Part shown: positions 8,836-18,523 of the stretch, piece by piece
Numbering within the stretch: the stretch's first letter is position 1
How the letters are laid out: the number at the start of each line of letters is the position of its first letter
Assembly (NCBI GenBank): GCA_023426245.1
Contig: JAFABB010000003.1
Location: 1 to 64,000, forward strand
Reading direction: 5' to 3'
DNA length: 64,000 nucleotides
Source of the DNA: Bacillota bacterium
GTDB lineage: Bacteria; Bacillota; UBA4882; UBA8346
Position numbers and translations under genes: made by a program
The notes under the pieces: generated by a model
Told to the model about the DNA's origin: nothing
The model's database searches: none
What the model saw: only the letters and a program-made list of their open reading frames with translations

Positions 8836-9717
8836 ATGGAAACGGGAACGATAAGTGTTAAGCGTGGTCTGGCCGAGATGCTCAAGGGCGGCGTCATTAT
8901 GGATGTGACGACTCCGGAGCAAGCTAAGATTGCTGAAGAGGCCGGTGCGGTGGCGGTTATGGCGCTCGAAAGAGTACCGGCGGATATCCGGGCTGAGGGT
9001 GGCGTGGCCAGGATGTCGGACCCTGAAATTATAATCAATATTATGAACGCGGTAACCATTCCGGTTATGGCCAAAGCCAGGATTGGACATTTTGTAGAAG
9101 CTCAGGTCCTTGAGGCTTTGGAAATCGATTACATCGATGAGAGCGAAGTGCTGACGCCGGCGGATGATCTTTACCATATCGATAAGCATCAATTTAAGGT
9201 GCCTTTCGTTTGTGGAGCCCGCAATCTGGGTGAAGCCTTACGGAGAATTGGTGAAGGCGCAGCAATGATTCGTACCAAAGGGGAAGCCGGAACCGGCGAT
9301 GTGGTTGAGGCTGTGCGCCATATCCGTACGGTGAACGACGATATTAAAAGGGTCGTTAGCGCTTCGAATGAAGAATTAATGACTATCGCTAAAGATTTGG
9401 GTGCTCCTTATGAATTAGTTGCCGAAGTGAAAAAGTTGGGCAGGTTGCCGGTAGTTAATTTTGCAGCCGGTGGAATCGCCGGCCCGGCGGATGCGGCCCT
9501 GATGATGCAACTTGGTTGTGATGGAATCTTTGTGGGCTCGGGTATTTTTAAATCCGACAATCCTGCCAAGAGAGCAAAAGCGATTGTTGAAGCAACGGCC
9601 CATTATCAGGACGCTAAGTTGATCGCCGAAGTATCCAAAGGTATCGGTACTGCCATGAGAGGTATTCATGTTGGAGCGATGAAGGAAGAAGATAAGATCG
9701 CCAGGCGAGGTTGGTAA
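8836..9717 (+). CDS. pdxS: Pyridoxal 5'-phosphate synthase, PdxS subunit
   Basis: 293 aa, full length. PdxS builds PLP from ribose-5-phosphate, glyceraldehyde-3-phosphate and ammonia delivered by PdxT. The (beta/alpha)8 barrel markers are present: VIMDVTTPEQAKIAEEAGA, MSDPEIIINIMNAV, the phosphate loop GEAGTGDVVEAV, and FAAGGIAGPADAALMMQLG. The start is ATG at 8836, which has GGAGGTTTT upstream; the ATG at 8821 overlaps that site and is less likely. pdxT follows after 149 bp, separated by a hairpin that may lower downstream expression. Confidence 0.97.
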   Translation: METGTISVKRGLAEMLKGGVIMDVTTPEQAKIAEEAGAVAVMALERVPADIRAEGGVARMSDPEIIINIMNAVTIPVMAKARIGHFVEAQVLEALEIDYIDESEVLTPADDLYHIDKHQFKVPFVCGARNLGEALRRIGEGAAMIRTKGEAGTGDVVEAVRHIRTVNDDIKRVVSASNEELMTIAKDLGAPYELVAEVKKLGRLPVVNFAAGGIAGPADAALMMQLGCDGIFVGSGIFKSDNPAKRAKAIVEATAHYQDAKLIAEVSKGIGTAMRGIHVGAMKEEDKIARRGW

Positions 9718-9803
9718 ATTGGTTATTGATTGACGGTTATTTGTAAATGGTTCGTGATAATGGTTGGGTATTGATATTGGATTAAAAGTTGCTATAAAAC
9801 AGA

Positions 9804-9854
9804 GGCTTTAGGGATGGGAAGAGAGGTATCTGCCCAATCCCTAAAGCTTTTTAA
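9804..9854 (+). terminator. Attenuator-like hairpin between pdxS and pdxT
   Basis: GCTTTAGGGATGGG pairs with CCCAATCCCTAAAGC (one bulge) across a 15-nt loop, followed by five T. The hairpin sits between two subunit genes of one enzyme, so it may be a partial terminator or a stabilising stem that sets the PdxS:PdxT ratio. Confidence 0.6.
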
Positions 9855-9866
9855 GAAGGTGTCAGC

Positions 9867-10436
9867 ATGAAAATAGGAGTATTAGCACTGCAAGGAGCGG
9901 TGAGGGAACATGCAAATTCACTGCGAAGCTGCGGAGTTGAGCCGGTTTTAGTCCTTTATCCGCAGCAATTATCCGAAATTCAGGGTTTGATTATACCGGG
10001 CGGCGAAAGCACGACGGTCGGGAAATTACTGATAAAGTATGAAATGCTTGAACCCCTTGCCGAACTTGGAGGGAAGGGATTGCCGATATTTGGGACATGC
10101 ACCGGGTTGATTTTGCTGGCAAAGGAGATTATCGGCAGCGCTCAGCCAAGACTCGGCCTGATGGATATTGAGGTGGAACGGAATGCTTTTGGGAGGCAAA
10201 TCTCCAGTTTTGAGGGGGATATTCCCATACCGGAGCTGGGGCCGGAGCCCTTTCATGCCGTTTTTATCCGGGCGCCTTATATTACCAAAGTGGGGCAGGG
10301 CGTACAAATCTTGGCCCGCTTGGACGAGAAAATATTGTTCGCCCGGGAGAGGAATCTTCTGGCTGCGGCGTTTCATCCGGAATTGACCAAAGATCTGAGG
10401 ATTCATCAGTATTTTATGGAGATGTGTAAAGGATGA
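9867..10436 (+). CDS. pdxT: Pyridoxal 5'-phosphate synthase glutaminase, PdxT subunit
   Basis: 189 aa. A class I glutamine amidotransferase that feeds ammonia to PdxS. The catalytic cysteine is in GTCTGLILLAKEI (about 79) and the His-Glu pair in AAFHPELTKD near the end; IPGGESTTVGKLL is the oxyanion-loop region. RBS is AGAAGG. It belongs with the upstream pdxS. Confidence 0.96.
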   Translation: MKIGVLALQGAVREHANSLRSCGVEPVLVLYPQQLSEIQGLIIPGGESTTVGKLLIKYEMLEPLAELGGKGLPIFGTCTGLILLAKEIIGSAQPRLGLMDIEVERNAFGRQISSFEGDIPIPELGPEPFHAVFIRAPYITKVGQGVQILARLDEKILFARERNLLAAAFHPELTKDLRIHQYFMEMCKG

Positions 10437-10513
10437 ATCCCAAATGGATGGACTACCCTATGCGAACCGGGATGGTTCGTGAGCTACCATAAGCTTAAGA
10501 TGAGAATTTATGG

Positions 10514-10549
10514 GTGATCCCAATCATATGATTGGGATCACTTTTTTTG
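10514..10549 (+). terminator. Rho-independent terminator after pdxT
   Basis: GTGATCCCAATCA pairs perfectly with TGATTGGGATCAC and is followed by eight T. Confidence 0.93.
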
Positions 10550-10683
10550 TGTTGGAAATCATTGACAAAATGACCGGCGCCTCAAGCGCTTCCAATACCA
10601 ATTAAGCTATAATTTAAGAAATAATTTCCAGCGGGACTTTAGCGACGTGCATTTCATTTTGGGGTTTTATATGGAGGTTTGTC

Positions 10684-12594
10684 ATGAAATTGAAATTTGA
10701 GGGAGATTTTGATGAAATCACACCGGGTATCGAAGCGCTCGCCGGGGAATTACAGTTTGACCTGTCCGAAGAGGGAATACCCATACACATCGAAAAACTT
10801 GCCGTCAATCAAATTGAAGTGTTGTACCAACATAACAGGGGGATTATCGGTTACCATCAAAAAATTCAATTTTACAGGGCCCTCGGTTTGCTGGTTGAAG
10901 GAATTGGGAGAGGGAATTCCTTTGCGATCAAGGAGGAACCCGGTTTTGATATGTGCGGCGTCATGTTTGACATGTCCCGGAACGCAGTTTTTAGGGTCGG
11001 AAGTATCCAAAAAATGTTGCGCCAGATGGCGCTAATGGGATTGACCACTTTGATGCTATACACGGAAGATACTTACGAAATTCAAGACGAGCCTTTCTTT
11101 GGATATTTGAGGGGCCGTTATTCGCCTGAGGAATTAAAAGCATGCGATGACTATGCCGATATGTTCGGCATTGAAATGTTTCTTTGCATTCAAACCTTAG
11201 CCCATCTGGAGCAGTTTTTAAAATGGGAGGCGGCCAAAAAATACCGTGACACCCCGGATGTTTTACTGGCGGGCGAGGATGAAGTTTACCGGTTGATCGA
11301 AAAAATGATCATGGCGGCCACGGCGCCGTTCCGAAGCAAACGGATTCATATCGGGATGGACGAAGCACATGGATTGGGAAGAGGTCGCTATTTGGATCTG
11401 CATGGATATCGGAGCAGTCCCGAAATCATGGCCAATCATTTGAAAAAAGTCCTTGCCATTACAGCCCGATATGGTTTAAAACCAATGATTTGGAGCGATA
11501 TGTTTTTCCGCGCCGCTTCTGCAAACGGGGATTATTACGATTTGGAAGCAGTAGTGCCTGCGGAGCTTCAACGGAGTATTCCCTCCGATGTTCAGTTGGT
11601 TTATTGGGATTACTATCATGATGACGAGCAGTTTTACAGTGAATATATCGGGCGGCATCAGGGGTTTGGTTTAAAACCGGTTTTTGCAGGGGGGATTTGG
11701 TCCTTTGCCGGTCCGACCACCAATTATGGTAAGACCTTTACGGTCACCAATGCCGGGTTGACCGCCTGCAAAAAGCGGGATATCCGGGAAGTCTTTGCAA
11801 CTGTCTGGGGGGATGACAGTGAGAATAATTATTTTTCGGCGTTACTGGGATTACAGCTTTACGCCGAACATTGTTATACCAAGGAAATGGATTTGGATAA
11901 ACTGCGCCAAAGATTTCATTTTTGTACAGGGGTTGAATTTGACGCTTTTATGGACTTAAGGTATTTCAATGAAATCCCCGGCGCAGCCTTCAATGAGAGT
12001 AATATCGACAGCACTGCCAAATGCTTGCTTTGGCAGGATATTTTATTGGGGTTATTTGACAAAAATATACAAGATATGGAACTTACGACGTATTACAGGG
12101 CTCTGGAGGCGAAATTCCACCAATATCAAGAAGAATACCCTGAATGGTCCAATGTATTCGCTGTTCCTGCAAAATTAGCGTCAGTATTACAAATAAAGTG
12201 GAATATCGGAATGCAGATACGTCAGGCTTATCAGGAGAAAGATAATCAAAGGTTGCTCCGGATTGCGCAACACGAATTACCGATTTTGGAAGAAAAAGTA
12301 AAGATGCTGCGGCTGGTGCATAGAACCCAATGGTTTGAAATATATAAACCTTTCGGATGGGAAGTGCTGGATATTCGCTATGGAGGAGTTTTGGCCCGGA
12401 TTGACAGTATTGCCGGGAGAATAAAAGACTATTTGGAACAGCGGATTGACAAGATGGAAGAACTGGAAGAAGAAAGATTATATTTTGATGGGGTAAATCG
12501 TCCGCAAGCAGGATTGGGAATTGGATTTTGTGACCGCTATTACCGGATTGCTACCCCCAATTGCTTTTCGTTTGGGATATCGGGCAAACTGTAA
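10684..12594 (+). CDS. GH20 beta-N-acetylhexosaminidase, cytoplasmic
   Basis: 636 aa, no signal peptide. The catalytic Asp-Glu pair of GH20 is at 226-227 in IHIGMDEAHGLG, and the barrel strands FDMCGVMFDMSRN and GLKPMIWSDMFFR match GcnA-type (GH20C) enzymes. It removes terminal GlcNAc (or GalNAc) from imported oligosaccharides. RBS is GGAGG, ATG at 10684. It stands alone between terminators, upstream of the secreted F5/8-module gene. The cytoplasmic location fits uptake of intact oligomers by the ABC systems further along. Confidence 0.87.
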   Translation: MKLKFEGDFDEITPGIEALAGELQFDLSEEGIPIHIEKLAVNQIEVLYQHNRGIIGYHQKIQFYRALGLLVEGIGRGNSFAIKEEPGFDMCGVMFDMSRNAVFRVGSIQKMLRQMALMGLTTLMLYTEDTYEIQDEPFFGYLRGRYSPEELKACDDYADMFGIEMFLCIQTLAHLEQFLKWEAAKKYRDTPDVLLAGEDEVYRLIEKMIMAATAPFRSKRIHIGMDEAHGLGRGRYLDLHGYRSSPEIMANHLKKVLAITARYGLKPMIWSDMFFRAASANGDYYDLEAVVPAELQRSIPSDVQLVYWDYYHDDEQFYSEYIGRHQGFGLKPVFAGGIWSFAGPTTNYGKTFTVTNAGLTACKKRDIREVFATVWGDDSENNYFSALLGLQLYAEHCYTKEMDLDKLRQRFHFCTGVEFDAFMDLRYFNEIPGAAFNESNIDSTAKCLLWQDILLGLFDKNIQDMELTTYYRALEAKFHQYQEEYPEWSNVFAVPAKLASVLQIKWNIGMQIRQAYQEKDNQRLLRIAQHELPILEEKVKMLRLVHRTQWFEIYKPFGWEVLDIRYGGVLARIDSIAGRIKDYLEQRIDKMEELEEERLYFDGVNRPQAGLGIGFCDRYYRIATPNCFSFGISGKL

Positions 12595-12710
12595 TTTAAA
12601 TTCGGGAACGATAAAGAATTGAGGGATCGGTGCTCGCCGAAGTGACAGCGGAAGGAGGTGGATTGGTTTTTTAGTTCCGGCGTTCATTATACATGAAGGA
12701 GGAAAATTGA

Positions 12711-15209
12711 ATGACAAATGAGCATTTACTTAAATTTAAGTCGAGAGTATTTTTGACATGTTTATTTGTTTTGGGTTGTATATCAATTGGAATCTTTTTT
12801 AATTTAAAAATTTTTTCTACCTCATATGCCGCTACATACCCCGAATCGAATTACCAGACCCGCTTGACTGAAATTAACCAGTCTATTACCGTAGCTGCCG
12901 ACAGTTCGTTTAACGTAGCCGCGGGTAAGCCTGTCATGTCCAGCATTGGACCTCTTTCCAACGGAACACTGGTCACTGACGGCGATAAGACAACAGGGAA
13001 TGCGGCCGGGGTGGGCGAGGGTCTCCAATGGCTCCAGATTGACTTGGGACAAAGTTATCGTATTCACCAAATTAATGTGTGGCATTACTTTGGAGATAGC
13101 CGGATTTATCATGATGTAATTATCAGAGTTTCCAATGATTCCAGTTTTAGCAGCGGTGTAACGACTGTATTTAATAATGATAGTAACAACAGTGCGGAAT
13201 TGGGTGCCGGAACCGATGTCGAATATGCAGAAAGCAGCGCCGGTAAGAGCATTTCTTTCTCTCCGGTTAGTGCCAGGTATGTTAGGCTATATAGCAATGG
13301 AAGCACGGCGAACATTTACAACCATTACGTGGAAGCGGAAGTATGGACTGGGGACAGCGCGGGAACGCTTCCCGGCGTGGCAACTTTAAATGTAGACAAT
13401 CCAAAGAACACAGGTAATTATACAATAACGGCAACTATAGCAGCAGGTGACGCGGCCACTTCAATAAGACTTTACGAAGGCAGTACGGTAGTACTTACCC
13501 AGCCATTAACAGCGAATTCCGCTACAGCCCAGACTTTTACCTACGCTGTTACCGGTAAAGCAGCCGGTAGCTATGTTTACCGGGCTGACCTGTCCAATGC
13601 CGGTGGGACCACTCCGGGTACAAATCTCACAGTTACCGTAACCGCCGATGGAAACACATCCATAAACGTAGCAGCGGGTAAAAGTGTTACTTCAAGTGTT
13701 GGGGCCCTTCAGGCAGGCATTACTGACGGTGATAAAAATACCGGTAATTATGTCGGGCTTCCCGAAGGGAGCCAATGGATCCAAATTGACTTGGGCCAAA
13801 GTTATAGTATTAATAAAATAAACGTTTGGCACTACTTTGGAGACGGTCGGTCCTATCATGATGTCATTATCCGGGTATCAAACGACCCTAACTTTACTAG
13901 CGGCATAACTGTCTTTAATAATGACAGTAACAATAGCGTGGGGTTAGGAATTGGAACTAACGCTGAGTATGCTGAAACCAGCGCCGGCAAGTCAGTCGTT
14001 TTCTCTGCAATGAATGCCAGATACGTCAGACTATACAGTAATGGCAGTACTTCCAATGTTTATAACCATTATGTGGAGGTTGAAATTTGGACTGGGACCG
14101 CTATAATCAATAACCCTCCAGATCCAGCCGGTATAAGTGTGGACAATGCTTATAATACGGGAAACTATATAATCACGGTTACCGTACCGGCAGGCAATAC
14201 AGCTACTTCAATGAGCCTTTGTGAAGGGAATTCGGTAGTGCTTGCAGAAACGGTAACCCCTCATACATCAGTCGACCAGACATTTACCCATCCAGTAACC
14301 GGGAAGGCGAATGGTACCTACGTTTATCAGGCTATTTTAACCAATGCTTATGGAAGTACTCCTAGTTCCGCTCTGACGGTGGCGGTTGGAACAACTCCGC
14401 CCGTTGGAACGGTTATGTTTGACGATTTTAATTATACCAGTTCCAGTGATTCCAACTTATCATCCCATGGATGGTCGGTCAGAACCGGTTCGGGAGGCCC
14501 TGGCCCTAGCGGCTGCACTTGGTCGGCAGATAATGTGACCTTCGTGCCCGATCCCCAAAATTCGGGCAACAAGCTGCTCAGACTCATTTCGACCACAAAC
14601 GGTTCAAATACCGTCCAAGCTGAATTAGATACCCAGGCCCTGAAATATTTGGCGGGAACGTATGCCGCGCGAATAAGATTCACCGACGCACCGCTGACCG
14701 GCCCTGATGGGGACCAGATTGTTGAAACTTTTTATACCATTTCCCCCTTAAATTATAACAACGATCCCACTTACAGTGAAGAGGACTTTGAATATCTTGC
14801 CAACGGAGGTTGGGGAGTATCGGGTCCAACAATGTGGATGACATCCTGGTATACCTATACGCCGGATCCATGGAGCAAGGATAATGTATATTCTGCGAAT
14901 AATACCAGTTTTGCCGGATGGCACACACTGGTTCTCGTTGTAGCCAAGGGTCAAATGAAATTTTATATCGACGGGGTACTCCAAACTACGCAGGGTGATA
15001 AATATTATCCCCGCAAAAAAATGTCGATTGATTTCAATTTGTGGTTTATTTCCGGCGGAACCTTGTATGATACTTCCACCAGAACCTATGTTGAGGACGT
15101 GGATTGGGTCTTCCACGCTAAAGATACAGTACTCACACCGGATCATGTAAACGCTCAAGTCCAAAACTATCGAGTCCAAAATATTAATTTCATTGATAAT
15201 GTAAACTGA
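12711..15209 (+). CDS. Secreted multidomain F5/8-module protein with GH16-like C-terminal domain
   Basis: 832 aa. A signal or anchor helix (about 13-41, ending SYAA) is followed by tandem modules. These are F5/8 type C (about 62-214), an Ig/ChiA-N-like beta-sandwich (about 217-310), a second F5/8 (about 312-462), a second sandwich (about 466-562) and a concanavalin-like domain (about 568-815). The two F5/8 copies are very alike (YHDVIIRVSND in both), a recent internal duplication. The last domain has SEEDFEYLANGGWG and GWHTLVLVVAKGQMKFYIDG, resembling GH16 or polysaccharide-lyase jelly rolls. The exact GH16 catalytic ExDxxE is not clear, so it could be a binding protein. RBS GAAGGAGG. Confidence 0.72.
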   Translation: MTNEHLLKFKSRVFLTCLFVLGCISIGIFFNLKIFSTSYAATYPESNYQTRLTEINQSITVAADSSFNVAAGKPVMSSIGPLSNGTLVTDGDKTTGNAAGVGEGLQWLQIDLGQSYRIHQINVWHYFGDSRIYHDVIIRVSNDSSFSSGVTTVFNNDSNNSAELGAGTDVEYAESSAGKSISFSPVSARYVRLYSNGSTANIYNHYVEAEVWTGDSAGTLPGVATLNVDNPKNTGNYTITATIAAGDAATSIRLYEGSTVVLTQPLTANSATAQTFTYAVTGKAAGSYVYRADLSNAGGTTPGTNLTVTVTADGNTSINVAAGKSVTSSVGALQAGITDGDKNTGNYVGLPEGSQWIQIDLGQSYSINKINVWHYFGDGRSYHDVIIRVSNDPNFTSGITVFNNDSNNSVGLGIGTNAEYAETSAGKSVVFSAMNARYVRLYSNGSTSNVYNHYVEVEIWTGTAIINNPPDPAGISVDNAYNTGNYIITVTVPAGNTATSMSLCEGNSVVLAETVTPHTSVDQTFTHPVTGKANGTYVYQAILTNAYGSTPSSALTVAVGTTPPVGTVMFDDFNYTSSSDSNLSSHGWSVRTGSGGPGPSGCTWSADNVTFVPDPQNSGNKLLRLISTTNGSNTVQAELDTQALKYLAGTYAARIRFTDAPLTGPDGDQIVETFYTISPLNYNNDPTYSEEDFEYLANGGWGVSGPTMWMTSWYTYTPDPWSKDNVYSANNTSFAGWHTLVLVVAKGQMKFYIDGVLQTTQGDKYYPRKKMSIDFNLWFISGGTLYDTSTRTYVEDVDWVFHAKDTVLTPDHVNAQVQNYRVQNINFIDNVN

Positions 15210-15231
15210 TAAACAGTTAAATAGTGATGTG

Positions 15232-15280
15232 AAAAATCAAGTAGAGCCGGAATACGGTATTTTGACTCTACTTGATTTTT
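15232..15280 (+). terminator. Rho-independent terminator
   Basis: AAAATCAAGTAGAG pairs with CTCTACTTGATTTTT, with a 19-nt loop and T-rich tail. It closes the upstream secreted-protein gene. Confidence 0.88.
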
Positions 15281-15394
15281 ATTTTACAGGTACATAAAAA
15301 TTATGAATTTTTTTCAAGAGAACCCATTTGGTGGAGAAGGTATATCGGGTATCAAGGCGAAATTTTATTTATTTGGTAAAGAACGAGGATTCTT

Positions 15395-16639
15395 ATGGAT
15401 CGGTTTTGGACAATTATTCGCTGGGGAGCGCTTATTCTTACCTGTGTTCTTTTTGGGATTATATTTTGGGTAATTTTAATTCACTTCGAATCAAACTTTG
15501 GTGTTCCCTCGGTAGCGCACCTTGGCTTATTAGCCTGTCTTTGCGGAGTGTCGGGGAATATCATTTTAATTTGGAACGCAACCTCAAGTCAGAAAAAAGA
15601 AACGTTAACCACAAATTTTACCGGTATGGTTTTCTCGTGGGGTAGTGCGACTTTGTTGGCGCTTCTTCCGGGGGGGCAGCGGATCTTTTTGCCATGGATA
15701 TTCGTACTCATTGTCGGCTGTGGGCTTTTGGCGCTTAAGACAAAACAAATTTTGATCCTTACGGGATTATTATTTTTTATCATTAGCTGCAGTAATCTTT
15801 GGCTTCGGCCACAAACCGACGTCACGGTTTTGTCTTTGATTTCTGTGATACTGATTATTGCAGCCGGGATCATCCGTTATTTATATCGCCAATTAACGGC
15901 AACGCGGGAAGAAATGAGTCAATTGCGCCGTGAAGTAGGTTATTTAACCCAAACCAATGTGCGATTACAGAATCATGCGGTCCAGGAGAAAGAGTTCATT
16001 TTAACGGGAGAACGGGACCGGATTGCCCGGGAATTTCACGACACCATCGGGCATACATTAACCGGTTTGGTTGTTAAATTACAGGCCATTGAATCTTTGG
16101 TAAAGATAGCCCCAGAACGTGTTATTGAAGAACTCGAAGATTCATGCGCTTTGGTGCGGGAGGCTCTGCGCCAGTCCCGTCTGGCAGTTTCAGCGCTACG
16201 GGATCCGGAGAGCAAGGTGTTGCAGGGGCGGGCGCTTTGGCTGACTTTATGTGAAACATTTGCAAACTGCACGGGTATCACCATTCAAACTGATTTTGAA
16301 GCGGGAGATGACAAAATCGACGATGAAACCAATGCCGTAGTATATCGGTTTATACAAGAAGCTTTAACCAATGCGTACCGTCATGGGGAAGCCACTTTAA
16401 TTGATATAGCAGTTTGGCGGCGTAATCAGGAACTGAGGGTCCGGGTCTCGGATAATGGCCATGGTGTGAAAGAATTACAGGAAGGTTTTGGGATTACCGG
16501 AATTCGGGAACGGGTGACCGAGTTAAAAGGGCAAGTTGGTTGGAGAAGCGAATATGGAAAGGGATTTGATATTGCAATTATCTTGCCGTATGGCAGGGGT
16601 GATTCGATTGGCCAAGATACGAGTGTTGATTGTGGATGA
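15395..16639 (+). CDS. NarL-type sensor histidine kinase (HisKA_3)
   Basis: 414 aa. The N-terminal 160 residues form about five or six transmembrane helices without an evident extracytoplasmic sensor domain. A coiled-coil (about 165-205), the HisKA_3 H-box ERDRIAREFHDTIGH (phospho-His215) and an HATPase_c with EALTNAYRHG and the G-box GFGITGIRERV follow. It phosphorylates the overlapping downstream regulator. The signal is probably membrane-embedded or comes from a partner (inference). Placed between the polysaccharide genes and an ABC importer, it likely controls sugar use. Confidence 0.92.
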   Translation: MDRFWTIIRWGALILTCVLFGIIFWVILIHFESNFGVPSVAHLGLLACLCGVSGNIILIWNATSSQKKETLTTNFTGMVFSWGSATLLALLPGGQRIFLPWIFVLIVGCGLLALKTKQILILTGLLFFIISCSNLWLRPQTDVTVLSLISVILIIAAGIIRYLYRQLTATREEMSQLRREVGYLTQTNVRLQNHAVQEKEFILTGERDRIAREFHDTIGHTLTGLVVKLQAIESLVKIAPERVIEELEDSCALVREALRQSRLAVSALRDPESKVLQGRALWLTLCETFANCTGITIQTDFEAGDDKIDDETNAVVYRFIQEALTNAYRHGEATLIDIAVWRRNQELRVRVSDNGHGVKELQEGFGITGIRERVTELKGQVGWRSEYGKGFDIAIILPYGRGDSIGQDTSVDCG

Positions 16640-17291
16640 TCATAATGTGGTCCGGGATGGGTTGCAGACTCTTATTGAAACCAGGACTACCGATATTGAA
16701 GTAGCCGGAACGGCGGTCAACGGCCGGGAGGCATTGGATTGTATCGCCAAATCCGAACCTGATTTGGTATTGATGGATCTCCGTTTACCCCAAATGAGCG
16801 GGGTGGAAGCCACCCGGTTGATCTGTGAGAAATATCCAAAGATAAAAGTGTTGATTTTAACCAGTTATGACGAAGAACAATTTGTGGTGGAGGGAATTCG
16901 GGCCGGAGCCAGTGGTTATCTTTTGAAGGATGTAAGCTGGCCGGAGCTGGAAGATGCTATCCGAACCGTTTATAAAGGCGGGGTCTTGATGACCCAGGAG
17001 GTAGCCCAAATTTTAGTGAATCAATCGGGATCTTCCCCTCAACTAAAACGGAATGATACTTCGGAAGAGGACCGTTTAAGTGATGCCATTCTATCGGTAA
17101 AGGAGAAGGAAGTCCTGAAGCTGGTTGCACAAGGACTGGATAATAAAGCGATTGCCAAGTTGATGTTTCTTTCCGAAGGGACCATCCGGAATTATGTCTC
17201 CCGTATTTATGAACTGATCGGGGTTCATGACCGTGCCCAGGCGGTGGTTTGGGCAATCCGGCACCATTTGATCAGGGAGGAGATGGTTTAG
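16608..17291 (+). CDS. NarL/FixJ family response regulator
   Basis: 227 aa from TTG at 16608. The receiver domain (1-120) has the acidic pair DD at 10-11, phospho-acceptor Asp57 in LVLMDLRLP, and Lys in LLKD. The LuxR-type HTH (about 160-222) contains LSVKEKEVLKLVAQGLDNKAI. I chose the TTG because AGGGGTGA lies just before it; ATG 16590 or GTG 16599 would lack a binding site. It overlaps the kinase gene by 32 bp, so the pair is coupled. A terminator follows. Confidence 0.9.
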   Translation: MAKIRVLIVDDHNVVRDGLQTLIETRTTDIEVAGTAVNGREALDCIAKSEPDLVLMDLRLPQMSGVEATRLICEKYPKIKVLILTSYDEEQFVVEGIRAGASGYLLKDVSWPELEDAIRTVYKGGVLMTQEVAQILVNQSGSSPQLKRNDTSEEDRLSDAILSVKEKEVLKLVAQGLDNKAIAKLMFLSEGTIRNYVSRIYELIGVHDRAQAVVWAIRHHLIREEMV

Positions 17292-17325
17292 AGAATTTCC
17301 TTCAAGTCTCAATCGGGTCATGAGG

Positions 17326-17364
17326 AAAAAATGATTGCTGTCATATGATAGCAATCATTTTTTT
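17326..17364 (+). terminator. Rho-independent terminator after the two-component system
   Basis: AAAAAATGATTGCT pairs with AGCAATCATTTTTT, T-rich tail. Confidence 0.85.
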
Positions 17365-17541
17365 AATGCAACGAATCATAGACCGAAGTGACTCCAGCAT
17401 CAAGAAATGAGTACCGGATTCCGATATAATTGAATTTGGGCCTGGCAAATAGTTCCTAGGACTTATCCCGCTTTGAACAGGTGGAGATCCTTCCGTGGGG
17501 CCATTATACATCAATATCAGGCATGAAGGGAGAGTCAATCA

Positions 17542-18498
17542 ATGAGCAACATCGATGAAGCCTTCAAGGAAAAACCCGGAGTTTGGGCCCAGACCAAACG
17601 GAAAAGCAATTGGAAAGAGTATTTAACCGGGTATATTTTTGCATCTCCATATATTATTGGAGTGATTGTGCTGTTTATCATTCCAGCCGGCATGTCTTTG
17701 TATTATTGTTTTACCGACTATAACCTGATTAACCCGGTTATACATTGGAACCATTTCGATAACTTTTTTAGAGCCGTTCGGGAAGCAGAGTTTCTCCATG
17801 CCCTTTTCAATAACATTTATTATGCGATATTATATGTACCGTTGTTGACGGCAGTCTCCTTATTTTTAGCAATCGTCCTCAATAAATCGGTGCGATTTCT
17901 GCAGGGTAAGGTATTGACTTTTTTTCGCGGCATTTATTTCTTTCCTTCGGTAGCCCCCTGGTTTGTGGTTGCTAGCGTCTGGCTATGGCTTTTAAATGCC
18001 GATGTGGGCCCAATCAATATTTTGCTTTCGATGTTCGGGATAGGGAAAATAGCTTGGCTGGACCGGGCTTCCGGTTTTCAGATTCCGGCGCTGGTTTTGG
18101 TCAATGTGTGGAAAGCCACCGGATATATGATGTTTATCTTCCTTATCGGGTTACAAAACATTCCCCGGGAGCTTTATGAATCGGCCGACATCGACGGGGT
18201 TAACTGGTGGCAGAAACACCGCCATATAACCTTGCCAATGCTTTCCCCAACTACTTTTTTTGTAGTTATTTACGCAACCTTGTGGGGATTCCTAAATTTC
18301 GACCAGACCTATGTGATGGTTTTCGACCGTTTTTCCCCGGGACAGCAAGACATTTCTATGCCCGTTTATTTATATGTTCAGGGGTTTAAGTTTTATAAAA
18401 TGGGATACGCTTCGGTGATCGCCTGGACATTGTTTCTCTTAACCGGCGGAATTACCTTGATTCAAAATAAATTACAGAAACATTGGGTTCATTATTGA
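17542..18498 (+). CDS. ABC sugar transporter permease, MalF/LacF type
   Basis: 318 aa, six predicted transmembrane helices. The EAA loop that contacts the ATPase is visible (ESADIDGVNWWQKHRHITLPML, about 212-233). First gene of a permease-permease-binding-protein set (17542-20776). RBS GAAGGGAGAG before ATG 17542. Carbohydrate uptake CUT1 family; substrate probably an oligosaccharide. No ATPase gene is in the set. Confidence 0.92.
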   Translation: MSNIDEAFKEKPGVWAQTKRKSNWKEYLTGYIFASPYIIGVIVLFIIPAGMSLYYCFTDYNLINPVIHWNHFDNFFRAVREAEFLHALFNNIYYAILYVPLLTAVSLFLAIVLNKSVRFLQGKVLTFFRGIYFFPSVAPWFVVASVWLWLLNADVGPINILLSMFGIGKIAWLDRASGFQIPALVLVNVWKATGYMMFIFLIGLQNIPRELYESADIDGVNWWQKHRHITLPMLSPTTFFVVIYATLWGFLNFDQTYVMVFDRFSPGQQDISMPVYLYVQGFKFYKMGYASVIAWTLFLLTGGITLIQNKLQKHWVHY

Positions 18499-18523
18499 AA
18501 TGAAAAGAAACGGAGGGATTTCG

